Assembly: GCF_039532605.1 (NCBI RefSeq)
Contig: NZ_BAAARY010000003.1
Coordinates: forward strand, 1 to 64,000
Source: Pilimelia columellifera
GTDB taxonomy: Bacteria; Actinomycetota; Actinomycetes; Mycobacteriales; Micromonosporaceae
Direction: 5' to 3'
Length of the DNA stretch: 64,000 nucleotides
Shown here piece after piece: positions 6,384 through 15,282 of this stretch; position 1 is the stretch's first letter, and the number at the start of each line of letters is the position of its first letter. The position numbers and the translations under genes are program-made. Under the pieces are notes generated by a model that saw only the letters and a program-made list of their open reading frames with translations, was not told the DNA's origin and did not search any database.

Positions 6384-8732
6384 ATGCGGACCCAGCGACC
6401 ATACCGACTGACCGCCGTCCTGCTGGCGGCGCCGACCACCGTCGCCGGCGTCGCCCTGGTGGCTCTGACCGCGCCCACGCCGCCGTCGGCGGACCCCGAG
6501 CCCGAGAACATTCCCGGCGTCGAAGGCACGCTGGACCCGTCCCCCCAGCTGCCGGCCGCGCCGACCAGCCAGCCGCTGGCGCCGGTCGTCGAAGACCCGG
6601 ACGTCGCCGCCGTCATCGCCAACGGTCCCGCCCCAACCGACCGGCCCGAAGGCAACACCCGGCTGCGACTCGGCGAGTTCACCCGGCCCGCCCGCGGCGC
6701 CCAGGTCGCCGCCGAGCCGCCGCCAGGCGTCACCGTCGACCCGGACACCGCCGAGAGCGCCCCGGCCGGCGCGCCCAGCAGGACCATCACCGTCCGCCGG
6801 AACCAGACTCCCGAGTTCTCGGCCGTCGGTCTGACCTGGACCACGCCCGGCGCCGCCCAGGCGCTGGTGTCGTTGGCCGTCCGGGTCCGGCAGAACAGTC
6901 GGTGGAGCGACTGGGAGACCTCCGGTGGGGGTGAAGGTGGACACGACGCCCCCGCCGCCGGCGGTCGGACCTTCCGGGACGGCTCGGAGCTGCAGTGGTG
7001 GGGCCCGGCCACCGGTGTCGAGGTCGCGGTGACCGCGGTCGGCGGCGTGCTGCCACGCGACCTCGCCGTCGACCTCATCGACCCCGGCCGACGGGCCGCG
7101 GACGAGGTGGTCGCCCGGCTGTCCCCGCGGGACGACCTGCCGCGGATCGCCCCCACGACCCCGCCCGCAGAACCCGCGCCACCCGGCCCCTCGGCCAGCG
7201 CGCCACCGAAAGGCCCCTCGGCCAGCGCGCCGCCCACCGACCCGGACGCCTCCGCCAGCCCAGGCGCCTCCGGCGTCGCCCCGACCGGCGACAGTCCGCC
7301 CGGTCCCGCCGCCGGCGGTCGGGAAGCGTCGCCGGCCGGCGCGATGCGGCTGGTCGCCTCCGCGGCGGTGACCTCGCCGTACCTGGCCCCGCGGCTGACG
7401 ATGCCCGCGATCCGGCGTCGCGCCTCCTGGGGCGCCAACGAGCGCTGGATGGGCTGGGACGCCGAGCACCTGCCTGAGACGAGGGCGGCGGCCCTGCACC
7501 ATACGGCGACCAGCAACAACTACCGCGCCACCCAGGTGCCGGCGATCCTGCGGTCGATCTATCATTTCCATGCGATCAGTCGCAAGTGGGGTGATATTGG
7601 GTACAACGTGCTGGTAGACCGGTTCGGCCGGATCTGGGAAGGGCGGCGCGGCGGGGTGACCACATCGGTCATCGGCGCGCACACCGGTGGCTTCAACTCC
7701 TACGTCACCGGCGTCTCGCTCATCGGCACGTACGGTTCCCGGTCGCTGACGTCCACCCAGATCCGCAACATCTCCTACTACCTGGCCTGGAAGTTCTCCC
7801 TCAGCCCCGGCTTCGACCCGCGTGGGTCGGTGCGCCTCACCGGCGGCGGCTCGACGTCCCGGTGGAAGTACCCGACGACCGTCGTCGTGCCCCGGATCTT
7901 CGGGCACCGCACCACGAACCACACCGAGTGTCCGGGCGCCCGCGGCATGGCCGCGCTGCCCGCGATCCGACGACTGACCGCCTCGTTCCTGGGCCGGTGG
8001 ACGAACCCGGCCGCCTCCCGCCTCCGGCCCTCGCTGTGGCGCGCCGCCACGGGGCACTGGTACCTGCACGGCGTCAGCGGCGCGGCCGTCCGGGGCCTGC
8101 CCGGCGACGTCCCGACGCCGGCCGACTACGACGGCGACGGCAGCGTCGACCTGTCCATCTACCGGCCGTCCACCGGCTGGTGGCACGTCTGGGCCAGCCA
8201 CTCGCGGCGGGCGCACCGGGTCAAGATGCCGTCAGGGATCATGCCGACGCCGGCTGACACCAACGGCGACGGGGTCGCCGAGTTCGTCGGTTATGTCGCC
8301 GGGTCGTGGTACCGCTACGGCGCGCCGCCCATCGCCCACGGCCAGGTCGGCGACGTCCCCACGCCGCTGGACCTTGACGGCGACGGCCTTGAGGAACTGG
8401 CCCTGTACCGTCCGGCGACCGGAGTCTGGCACGTGCGTGGCCGCGCCGCGATCACCTTCGGCCCCGGCAACGCGGCGCCGGCGCCCGCGGACTACGACGG
8501 CGACGGCGCCGACGAACTGGCCACCTGGTCGACCGCCACCGACCAGGTGCGGATCATGACCACGCCGGTGGGGGTGTGGTCACTGGGTGGTGACTACATC
8601 CCGTTGCCCGGTCAGTACCTGGGCGGTGTGGCCGCCGACCGGGTGGTCTGGGCGGCCGGCGTCTGGCGCTACAGCACCGGCCGCGCGTTCGTCTACGGTG
8701 GCCCTGGCTACCACCCGATCGCGATGAGCTGA
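6384..8732 (+). CDS. Secreted PGRP-type N-acetylmuramoyl-L-alanine amidase with C-terminal FG-GAP-like repeats
   Basis: 782 aa, ATG preceded by GGGGAGGA. It has a basic N-terminus and hydrophobic signal segment (VLLAAPTTVAGVALVALTA), then a Pro-rich stretch. An amidase_2/PGRP domain spans about residues 340-535: RRASWGANE, ALHHTAT (His372/373), IGYNVLVDRFGRIWEGR, and NHTECPG (His513 and Cys516, probable zinc ligands). The last ~240 residues hold about five calcium-binding repeats (PTPADYDGDGSVDLSIYRPSTG and variants) typical of FG-GAP beta-propellers. It probably cleaves peptidoglycan between muramic acid and the stem peptide outside the cell. A Ser/Pro-rich linker around 240-310 contains a duplicated GPSASAPP unit. 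Confidence 0.92.
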   Translation: MRTQRPYRLTAVLLAAPTTVAGVALVALTAPTPPSADPEPENIPGVEGTLDPSPQLPAAPTSQPLAPVVEDPDVAAVIANGPAPTDRPEGNTRLRLGEFTRPARGAQVAAEPPPGVTVDPDTAESAPAGAPSRTITVRRNQTPEFSAVGLTWTTPGAAQALVSLAVRVRQNSRWSDWETSGGGEGGHDAPAAGGRTFRDGSELQWWGPATGVEVAVTAVGGVLPRDLAVDLIDPGRRAADEVVARLSPRDDLPRIAPTTPPAEPAPPGPSASAPPKGPSASAPPTDPDASASPGASGVAPTGDSPPGPAAGGREASPAGAMRLVASAAVTSPYLAPRLTMPAIRRRASWGANERWMGWDAEHLPETRAAALHHTATSNNYRATQVPAILRSIYHFHAISRKWGDIGYNVLVDRFGRIWEGRRGGVTTSVIGAHTGGFNSYVTGVSLIGTYGSRSLTSTQIRNISYYLAWKFSLSPGFDPRGSVRLTGGGSTSRWKYPTTVVVPRIFGHRTTNHTECPGARGMAALPAIRRLTASFLGRWTNPAASRLRPSLWRAATGHWYLHGVSGAAVRGLPGDVPTPADYDGDGSVDLSIYRPSTGWWHVWASHSRRAHRVKMPSGIMPTPADTNGDGVAEFVGYVAGSWYRYGAPPIAHGQVGDVPTPLDLDGDGLEELALYRPATGVWHVRGRAAITFGPGNAAPAPADYDGDGADELATWSTATDQVRIMTTPVGVWSLGGDYIPLPGQYLGGVAADRVVWAAGVWRYSTGRAFVYGGPGYHPIAMS

Positions 8733-8862
8733 CGCGGGAGGTAAACCTCAGACAAACAGCGTCGCAGGTCGCGTCGTGGGCAGGGAACCCTAGTTCGCGG
8801 GGCGTAGGCTGGTCGGGGTCAGCACGCTCACACGAATGTGTCTTCCGCTCAGGAGCAGCCTC

Positions 8863-10005
8863 GTGACGTCCGGTCGTCCGCCTCGTGTCCTCGTCGATGC
8901 CACCAGCGTTCCGGCTGATCGCGGTGGCGTCGGCCGATATGTCGACGGGCTGCTCGGCGCGCTCGACGCGGCGGAGGACGCGGTGCAGCTCATGGTCGTC
9001 GCGCAGCGTACCGAGGTGGAGCGGTACACCCACATCCTGCGCCGCGCCGAGATCCTCACCGCCCCCGCCGCGGTGGTGCACCGCCCGGCGCGGTTGGCGT
9101 GGGAACAGACCGGCCTGCCCCTGCTGGCCCAGCAGAACGGCGTCCAGGTGCTCCACTCGCCGTTCTACACCTGCCCGTTGCGGGCGACCTGCCCGGTCAC
9201 GGTGACTGTCCATGATGCCACCTTCTTCACCGAGCCCGAGCACTACGACAAGTCGCGGCGGGCGTTCTTCCGCAGCGCCACCAAGACCTCGCTGCGCCGG
9301 GCGTCCCGGGTCATCGTCCCGAGCAAGGCCACCCGCGACGAGCTGATCCGCATCCTGGACGCCGACCCGACCCGGATCGACGTCGCCTACCACGGGGTCG
9401 ACCAGACGGCTTTCTACCCGCCCTCCCCGCAGGAGAAGGACCGGGTACGGGCCAGGCTCGGTCTGTCCGGGCAGGACTACGTGGCATTCCTGGGCGCCAA
9501 GGAGCCCCGCAAGAACGTCCCCAACCTCGTCCGCGGCTGGGCGCGCGCGGTGGCCGACCGACCGAACCCGCCGGCGTTGGTCATCGCCGGCGGCCACGGC
9601 CATGACGACGAGATCGACCTGGCCGTCGCGGACGTACCGGCGCACCTGCGGCTGCTACGACCCGGCTATCTGCGCTACGCCGACCTCCCCGGCTTCCTCG
9701 GCGGGGCTCTGGTGGCGGCGTACCCGTCGCACGGCGAGGGCTTCGGCCTGCCGGTGCTGGAGGCGATGGCCTGCGCGGCGCCGGTCCTGACGACGCCCCG
9801 GTTGTCGCTGCCCGAGGTCGGCGGGGACGCTGTCGCGTACACCGGCGAGGAGCCGGAGCAGATCGCCGCGGACCTGACGGCGCTGCTCGACGACGAGCCG
9901 CGCCGCAACGAGCTGGCCGCCGCCGGGCTGCTGCGGGCCAAGGAGTTCACCTGGCGGGCCAGCGCCGAGGTGCACATGGCGGCCTGGCGTCGGGTCGCCC
10001 CGTAG
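8863..10005 (+). CDS. Family 4 glycosyltransferase (mannosyltransferase-like)
   Basis: GT-B fold glycosyltransferase of about 380 aa. N-terminal PRVLVDATSVPADRGGVGRYVDGLL is the acceptor-side glycine-rich start of GT4 enzymes. The donor-site region has FLGAKEPRKNVPNL and the E-x7-E motif in SHGEGFGLPVLEAMACAAPVL. GTG 8863 was chosen over an upstream ATG because AGGAGC sits just before it. The next gene makes GDP-mannose, so a mannosyl donor is a reasonable guess. The acceptor is unknown (glycolipid or cell-wall polysaccharide). Confidence 0.9.
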   Translation: MTSGRPPRVLVDATSVPADRGGVGRYVDGLLGALDAAEDAVQLMVVAQRTEVERYTHILRRAEILTAPAAVVHRPARLAWEQTGLPLLAQQNGVQVLHSPFYTCPLRATCPVTVTVHDATFFTEPEHYDKSRRAFFRSATKTSLRRASRVIVPSKATRDELIRILDADPTRIDVAYHGVDQTAFYPPSPQEKDRVRARLGLSGQDYVAFLGAKEPRKNVPNLVRGWARAVADRPNPPALVIAGGHGHDDEIDLAVADVPAHLRLLRPGYLRYADLPGFLGGALVAAYPSHGEGFGLPVLEAMACAAPVLTTPRLSLPEVGGDAVAYTGEEPEQIAADLTALLDDEPRRNELAAAGLLRAKEFTWRASAEVHMAAWRRVAP

Positions 10006-10046
10006 GCGAGGCGGGTCGGATCGTTCCGGTACGGCATGATGGGCAA

Positions 10047-11126
10047 ATGTTCTATGCGGTCATTCCGGCTGGCGGCAGTGGCACCCGACTGTGGCCGCTC
10101 TCGCGCGCCGGGCACCCGAAGTTCCTGCACCCGCTGAGCGGCGGCGTCGACTCGTTGCTCCAGGCGACCGTCGCGCGGTTGGGTCCGCTGGCCGGTCCGG
10201 AGCGGACCTTCGTGGTCACCGGCGTCGCGCACGCCGCCGCTGTCGCCCGCCAACTACCGGTGCTGCCGGGGCGGAACCTGCTGGTTGAGCCCTCGCCCCG
10301 GGACTCCTGCGCGGCGATCGGTCTGGCCGCCGCTCTCATCGCCCGCCGTGACCCGGATGCCGTGATGGGCTCCTTCGCCGCCGACCACCTCATCGGTGAC
10401 GTGGACCGATTCCGGGAGGTCATCAGCCAGGCCGTGGCCGGCGCCCGCGCCGGTCATCTCATGACCGTCGGCATCACCCCGACGAGGCCGGAGACCGGTT
10501 ACGGCTACCTGCACTGCGCCGAGCAGCTCGACGGACCGGCGCGCCGGGTGGCCGAGTTCAAGGAGAAGCCGCCCTACGACGTCGCTGTCGGATATGTGGA
10601 CTCTGGTCAGTATCTGTGGAACGCCAGCATGTTCGTCTGGAAGGTCGCGGTGTTCCTGGCTGAGCTGGAGCGCCAGAACCCCCGGCTGCACGCCGGCCTG
10701 GACCGGATCGCGGCGGCATGGGGCGCCCCGGAGCAGGACGAGGTCCTCGGCGAGGTGTGGCCGACGTTGGAGAAGATCTCGGTGGACTACGCGGTGATGG
10801 AGGGCGCGGCGGCCGCTGGCCGGGTGGCCACCGTGCCGGGCGACTTCGGCTGGAACGACGTCGGCGACTTCCACACCCTCGGCGAGGTGCTCCCCGGTGA
10901 CGACGACGGCAACGCCGTGCTCTCGTCCGGACGGGTGCTTCTGGACGACTGCTCCGGCAGCGTCGTGGTCAGCCAGACGGACCGACTTGTCGCCGGCCTG
11001 GGACTGCGCGATCTGGTCGTGGTCGACACCCCGGACGTGGTCATGGTGTGCCCTCGGGGCCGCGCCCAGGAGGTCAAACGTCTCGTCGATGCGTTAAAGG
11101 GGCGTGGCGACGGCGATCTTGTCTGA
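10047..11126 (+). CDS. manC: Mannose-1-phosphate guanylyltransferase
   Basis: A 359-aa nucleotidyltransferase making GDP-mannose from mannose-1-phosphate and GTP. It opens with the signature VIPAGGSGTRLWPLSR, continues with FAADHLIG and FKEKPPYD, and carries the metal/sugar-site region FGWNDVGDF. It lacks the C-terminal isomerase domain of bifunctional enzymes, as is normal in actinobacteria. It lies 41 bases after the GT4 gene on the same strand, probably in one transcript, supplying its sugar donor. Confidence 0.95.
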   Translation: MFYAVIPAGGSGTRLWPLSRAGHPKFLHPLSGGVDSLLQATVARLGPLAGPERTFVVTGVAHAAAVARQLPVLPGRNLLVEPSPRDSCAAIGLAAALIARRDPDAVMGSFAADHLIGDVDRFREVISQAVAGARAGHLMTVGITPTRPETGYGYLHCAEQLDGPARRVAEFKEKPPYDVAVGYVDSGQYLWNASMFVWKVAVFLAELERQNPRLHAGLDRIAAAWGAPEQDEVLGEVWPTLEKISVDYAVMEGAAAAGRVATVPGDFGWNDVGDFHTLGEVLPGDDDGNAVLSSGRVLLDDCSGSVVVSQTDRLVAGLGLRDLVVVDTPDVVMVCPRGRAQEVKRLVDALKGRGDGDLV

Positions 11127-11360
11127 GCGGTGAACCGTCGACATCGGCCGTGAGCAGGAGATTCATCGTTCGGACCGATTGCGGATCGATTGATGGTCGT
11201 GTTCTCTGGCGGTTGGACCTGGGGGGTCACACCGGGCGTCCTGCCGCCTCACCGGCAGTGTCGCCAGGAACAAGTCGTCCGTCCGTTCAGTAGCCACCTT
11301 CAGTGACGGGGTGGTCGGGCCGGCCGGGCCTGGCTGTTCCATGGCCGAGGAGACGCACCA
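11127..11360. other. Intergenic region before protease remnant
   Basis: About 230 bases after manC. A GTG at 11152 opens a short frame, but the product is Arg/Ser/Pro-rich and resembles no protease propeptide I know. No strong terminator hairpin is seen after manC. It probably contains the worn-down 5' end of the metalloprotease gene. Confidence 0.35.
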
Positions 11361-11816
11361 CATGCGACACAGCGTCAAGATCACGGCCAAGCTTGCCGGC
11401 TACCAGACGATGAGCTACCGGGAGGCCGGATTCTGGTGGTGCTGCTGGTGGTCGACCGCAGCGTCTGCGGCATCGGCTGGCTCAACGCCACCGCCGCCCG
11501 CGGGTTCTCGGTGGTCTCGACGAGCTGCGCGACGGGCCTCTACACCGTCGCGCACGAGATGGGCCACAACCAGGGGGCCCAACATGACCCGCAGACCTCG
11601 CCCGGGACCCGTCCGTTCCCGTACGGGCACGGTTTCAAGGTGGAGGGCAAGCACCGGACGGTCATGTCGTACGCCTGCCGCACCGAGTGTCAGCGGGTCA
11701 ACTACTGGTCGGGGCCCAGGTCGAAGTTCAAGGGCGTGACGCTGGGCGACAAGAGGACCAGCGACAATGCCAGGGTTCTCAACGAGACCGCGGGGAAGAT
11801 CGCGTCTTTCCGGTAG
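11361..11816 (+). pseudogene. Decayed zinc metalloprotease (reprolysin-like M12B), N-terminus lost and frame broken
   Basis: From about 11430 to the stop at 11816 one frame encodes a good M12B-type catalytic core: LVVLLVVDRSVCGIGW, then FSVVSTSC, then the zinc motif HEMGHNQGAQHD, then VMSYAC. Just upstream, in a different frame starting at ATG 11361, the residues KLAGYQTMSYREAGF resemble the segment that normally lies some 40-50 residues earlier in such proteases. The two pieces abut with a frame change, so an internal deletion has probably fused them. No propeptide or signal peptide is found in 11127-11360. A short GTG-initiated product from 11436 would carry the zinc site but lack the fold. 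Confidence 0.7.
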
Positions 11817-11870
11817 GGGGATGGGCAGCGTACGCGCCCGGAGTGTGATCCGGGTGCGTACGCTGCCGCC

Positions 11871-12956
11871 ATGCGTGAGGAGATTGAGCTTGTCGTCGCC
11901 GGGAACGAGGCGAGCGACCTGTTGCCCGTGCACGACGCGACGCTGTTGGCTGCGCACGGCGCGAGCCAGGGGTTCTGGACGGTCCTCGACGAGGGCCCGG
12001 TCGAGGACTGCCTGGCGCTGCTGCTGCAACGCCCCGACGGCTCGTGGACGGCCCACCACCAGTCGTGCGACGCCGGCGCCGAGATCGGCCGCACCGAGGA
12101 CGGCGAGGCGTTGGCGCACCATGACGGGCACGTCTACGTCATCGGTTCGCACTTCGGCTCGAAGCGGGGTCCGCTGCGGCCGCGACGGGCGTTCGTGGCC
12201 CGCTTCCCGGAGGCCGCCGCAGCGTCCGGCCCGGCGCCCCTGGAGATCGTGCGGAACAAGTTCCGGCTCCACCGGATCATCAACGAGGCCCTGGCTGGCG
12301 TCCCGCTGACGCAGCCTGGGGAACTGGTCAGCGAGCGGTTCATCGCCGCCACGAGAGCCCGTGGCGCGGCGCGCGGCAAGGCGTGGACGTCGCGGCTCGC
12401 TGTGGGTGATGTTCCGGTCAACGTGGAGGGCGCCGCTTTCACCCCGGCCGGAACGCTGCTGCTGGGACTGCGGTTCCCGGTCGCCGCCGACGGGTCGCCG
12501 CTGCTGGTGGAGCTGGCCGACGTGCCGGCGATGTTCGGGCCGGCGCGGTCCTGGCCGACGGTGGTCGGCGTGCACGTTCTCACGGGGGCGACCGGGCCTG
12601 GTGAGCTGACCGGTGTCCGGGCGTTGTCGGCACGTCCGGACGGCGCCTACGACGCGGTGGTCGGCTCGATCGACGCCCTCGGCAAGGAGTCCGCTGTGTT
12701 GGATGACCACCCTGCCGGCGGTGAGATCACCTCGCGCCATGTGCGCTTCCGGCTGCCCGGGTCCCTCGTCTCCCCGCCACCGGCCCGATCCGGCTGCGGG
12801 GCGGCCGTCCCGGAGCGGAGGTGGCCACTCGTGCTCCCGGTGGAGCGGATCGCCGACCTGGCGCCGTTACACCACGTCGAGGGGCTGGCCGAGACCAATG
12901 GCGTCCGTCATTACGTCACGGACGAGGACCACCGCATCACCCTGTTCCACACCTGA
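11871..12956 (+). CDS. Conserved-looking protein of unknown function, possible beta-propeller
   Basis: 361 aa, cytoplasmic (no signal or membrane segment). The middle has VEGAAFTPAGTLLLGLRFPVAADGSPLLVEL and later DGAYDAVVGSIDAL and VEGLAETNGVRHYVTDED. This pattern of 'gene-product evaluation' strands resembles DUF3616/phytase-like six-bladed propellers that carry VEGL and LLVGLR motifs. The N-terminal part has HDATLLAAHGASQGFWTVLDE. The family assignment is tentative. It follows the broken protease by ~55 bases and is convergent with the GtrA genes. Confidence 0.75.
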   Translation: MREEIELVVAGNEASDLLPVHDATLLAAHGASQGFWTVLDEGPVEDCLALLLQRPDGSWTAHHQSCDAGAEIGRTEDGEALAHHDGHVYVIGSHFGSKRGPLRPRRAFVARFPEAAAASGPAPLEIVRNKFRLHRIINEALAGVPLTQPGELVSERFIAATRARGAARGKAWTSRLAVGDVPVNVEGAAFTPAGTLLLGLRFPVAADGSPLLVELADVPAMFGPARSWPTVVGVHVLTGATGPGELTGVRALSARPDGAYDAVVGSIDALGKESAVLDDHPAGGEITSRHVRFRLPGSLVSPPPARSGCGAAVPERRWPLVLPVERIADLAPLHHVEGLAETNGVRHYVTDEDHRITLFHT

Positions 12957-12999
12957 CCGACCATGGCTGGACCCGCTGGACCCCGCTGGGCCGGGCGGG

Positions 13000-13605
13000 T
13001 CAGCGGCGGGCGGGGCGGGCGGGCTCCGGCAGGGCGACGTCGAGCGGGTGGGTCAGCTCGTCGAACTCGCGGTCGACCGTCTCGGTGGCGACCGGGCGTC
13101 GGTGACCGCGGCGGGGGCGCGGCGCCACCACGGTCTGTTCGGCGGCGGCCGCGTTGAGCTTGGACGCGGTGGTGAAGACGAAGGTCCGGTACGACCAGAA
13201 ACGGAAGACGGTGCCGAGGCCCACGCCGAGGGCCTTGGCGGCGTTGATCGCCAGAACCCCGGTGAGTCCGAGGCCGTACTTGGCCAGGCCGAGGACGAGC
13301 AGCTCGATCGCCAGCCCGCTGACGTTGAAGAAAGCGAACAGCAGGAACTCGCGCCGGACCTGGGCCCGCGGACGGTCGGAGTACGTCCAGCGGCGGTTCA
13401 TGACGTAGGACGTCACGGTCGCCACGGCGGTGGCGGCGACGTTCGCCTTCAGCTGGCCGTCGGCGAAGACGGTCAGGATGAGCGCGTTGAAGACGGCGAA
13501 GTTGACGCCGGTGTTGACCAGTCCGACGGTCAGGAAGCGCAGCGCCTCGGGGGCGATCCCACGCACGCGCGCGGGTAGCAACCGGGTGAGCTGGGCAGGA
13601 CGCAT
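13000..13605 (-). CDS. GtrA family membrane protein (first of a tandem pair)
   Basis: 201 aa with four membrane helices in the GtrA pattern: RFLTVGLVNTGVNFAVFNALI, the second helix VAATAVATVTSYVMNRRWTY, EFLLFAFFNVSGLAIELLVLGL, and VLAINAAKALGVGLGTVFRFWSYRTFVF. GtrA proteins help move lipid-linked sugars (e.g. polyprenyl-phosphate-glucose) across the membrane or act in cell-wall arabinogalactan assembly. A basic Arg/Pro-rich C-terminal tail of ~45 residues follows the last helix. It lies next to a second GtrA gene on the same strand. Confidence 0.92.
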   Translation of the reverse strand: MRPAQLTRLLPARVRGIAPEALRFLTVGLVNTGVNFAVFNALILTVFADGQLKANVAATAVATVTSYVMNRRWTYSDRPRAQVRREFLLFAFFNVSGLAIELLVLGLAKYGLGLTGVLAINAAKALGVGLGTVFRFWSYRTFVFTTASKLNAAAAEQTVVAPRPRRGHRRPVATETVDREFDELTHPLDVALPEPARPARR

Positions 13606-13672
13606 TCGGCCACCTTACGGCAGGACGGCAGCCCGGCGTGGCGGCCGTCGGGGAGTGCTAACTAGGTCACCC

Positions 13673-14242
13673 TCAGTAGTTGTTTTCGGCGGACGCGGCG
13701 GCGACCTGTGGCATTTGCGCCTCGACGAAGACGAACCGCCGGTATGACCAGAACCGGAACAGCGTGCCCGCGCCGGTGCCGACGATGTTGGCTGCCACGA
13801 AATTGGCCAGCGGAGTCTGGAAGACCGGCCAGATGGGCCCGAGGCCGTAGTAACTCAGCCCCAGCGCCGCCACGGCGATCCCCAGCCCGATGACGTTGAA
13901 CAGGAAGTACAGGCCGTACTCGCGGGCGAGCCCGGAGCGTTCCCGGTGCGCCCAGGTCCAGAAGCGGTTCCCGAGGAACGCCAGGGTCGCCGAGACCGCC
14001 GTGGAGAGGGTCTTGGCGGTCAGCGGCTCCATCCGGTTGCTGAGAAGGATCGCGAACAGCGCCGAGTCGACGGCGAAGGCGCTGATCCCGACGATCCCGA
14101 ACTTGCCCATCTCGTGGGCCAGGTGCTCGACCCGCGCCCAGAGCATCCGGGCCAAGGCGAACGGCCCCCGACGACGGTCCAACCCAGGTAGGTCTGAGCC
14201 ATCGGGGGGAAGTTGGTCAACGGCGGCGCGCATCGCCACCAC
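13673..14242 (-). CDS. GtrA family membrane protein (second of a tandem pair)
   Basis: 189 aa with four helices: KFGIVGISAFAVDSALFAILL, STAVSATLAFLGNRFWTW, LYFLFNVIGLGIAVAALGL and FVAANIVGTGAGTLFRFWSYRRFVF. The ending FRFWSYR-FVF is shared with the other GtrA gene, so they are paralogs, though overall divergence suggests an old duplication. Start GTG 14242 (AGGACAGG just upstream) overlaps the sigma factor's 3' end by 26 bases; ATG 14233 is an alternative. Likely role is flipping or presenting lipid-linked sugars. The link to the upstream sigma factor suggests one transcript. Confidence 0.92.
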   Translation of the reverse strand: MVAMRAAVDQLPPDGSDLPGLDRRRGPFALARMLWARVEHLAHEMGKFGIVGISAFAVDSALFAILLSNRMEPLTAKTLSTAVSATLAFLGNRFWTWAHRERSGLAREYGLYFLFNVIGLGIAVAALGLSYYGLGPIWPVFQTPLANFVAANIVGTGAGTLFRFWSYRRFVFVEAQMPQVAAASAENNY

Positions 14243-15038
14243 GGTACCTGTCCTGTCTGAGGTTCGGCTGAGACGCCTCCGCGACGCCGCGGGGCAGCCC
14301 GCAGGCGACCTCGGTCAGCTCGCCGTGCAACCGCCGGCAGGCCGGGCAGGTGGCGAGGTGGGTGGCGACCTTGGACCGCTCCCGGTGGGCCAGCCCGCCG
14401 CGCACGTAACTGCCGAGCTGTCGGGCCATCTCGTGCCGGGGAGCGTCGGCCAGGTGCTCCTGGAGGTAGATTTCCCGGAGCCGCTCCCGGGCCCGGTGGG
14501 CGAGAACCGAGACGCCGTTGGGGGTCAGCCCCAGTTGCTCGGCGATGTCGGTGGGGCGCTCGCCCCGTACCTCGGTGTGCCAGAGCACGGTGCGCCAGCG
14601 CTCGGGCAGTTTTCCGAAGGCGCGGGCGGCGTAGGAGCGGTCGAGCGCGGCGACGGTCGGGTCCTGGAACGGCTCGCCGTGTTCGTACCGGGTGAGGTCG
14701 TCGGTCAGCACCAGCCGCGCCTCGGCGCCGGCGCGGGTGATCCGCAGGTGCCGCAGGGTGGTGAGCAGGTACGGAAGGAGGGACCGGTCCGGTCCGTGGC
14801 CGCGCCGGAGGGCGGCGAGCACCCGGACGAACGTCTCGGCGACGAGGTCGTCGGCTTCGGCGCGGTCGCGGGCGAGGCTGAGGGCGGCCCGACGGGCGGC
14901 GGCGAGGTGCCGTCGGTAGAGCTTGCCGTAGGCGCTGGTGTGGCCGGCGCGGACGGCCGCGAGCAGCTCGGGCTCGTCCTGTGGCGGTGTTGGTCCTGGT
15001 GGTCGTTCGGGGTTGTCGGGCGATTGCGCGGGGGCCAT
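14217..15038 (-). CDS. ECF-type sigma factor with fused C-terminal zinc-finger (anti-sigma-like) domain
   Basis: 273 aa, ATG 15038 with a GGAGG site upstream. Sigma region 2 is at about residues 25-95 (YGKLYRRHLAAARRAALSLARDRAEADDLVAETFVRVL). Region 4 is at about 140-195 (LPERWRTVLWHTEVRGERPTDIAEQLGLTPNGVSVLAHRARERLREIYLQEHL). After a linker comes a zf-HC2-type segment with HLATCPACRRLHGEL (H-x3-C-x2-C), normally found in separate anti-sigma factors. No transmembrane helix follows, so the finger probably acts as an intramolecular inhibitor or redox sensor. It is upstream of and overlaps the GtrA gene. A few ECF groups carry such fusions; the exact group is not assigned. Confidence 0.88.
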   Translation of the reverse strand: MAPAQSPDNPERPPGPTPPQDEPELLAAVRAGHTSAYGKLYRRHLAAARRAALSLARDRAEADDLVAETFVRVLAALRRGHGPDRSLLPYLLTTLRHLRITRAGAEARLVLTDDLTRYEHGEPFQDPTVAALDRSYAARAFGKLPERWRTVLWHTEVRGERPTDIAEQLGLTPNGVSVLAHRARERLREIYLQEHLADAPRHEMARQLGSYVRGGLAHRERSKVATHLATCPACRRLHGELTEVACGLPRGVAEASQPNLRQDRYRGGDARRR

Positions 15039-15240
15039 GCCGCCTCCAGTCGGGGGAGGGTGGGGCGGGACAGAGCGGTACGTCTTCCAGATGGGGGATT
15101 TTAGGTGATTATTCCGTTTTGTAGAAGTGCTACATCTGGGGGCCTTGCCGGGTCTCGTCGTGCTCCGCTGGCTCTCCGGCCAACAGGGTCCCGGACCGAA
15201 AGAATTCTGCTGAATCGACCACGATGCGCGCAGGTGTCCG

Positions 15241-15254
15241 TGGGAGCGCTCCCA
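15241..15254. promoter_or_regulatory. CebR/LacI-family-like operator, perfect 14-bp palindrome
   Basis: TGGGAGCGCTCCCA is an exact palindrome and is identical, as I recall it, to the 14-bp operator of the LacI-family repressor CebR that controls cellooligosaccharide use in Streptomyces. It lies ~250 bases upstream of pckG and ~200 upstream of the sigma gene. No sugar transporter or CebR gene is in this window. The sequence match is solid; the identity of the binding protein is inferred. Confidence 0.6.
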
Positions 15255-15282
15255 TAAACGTCTGAATGCATGATCACCCCCG

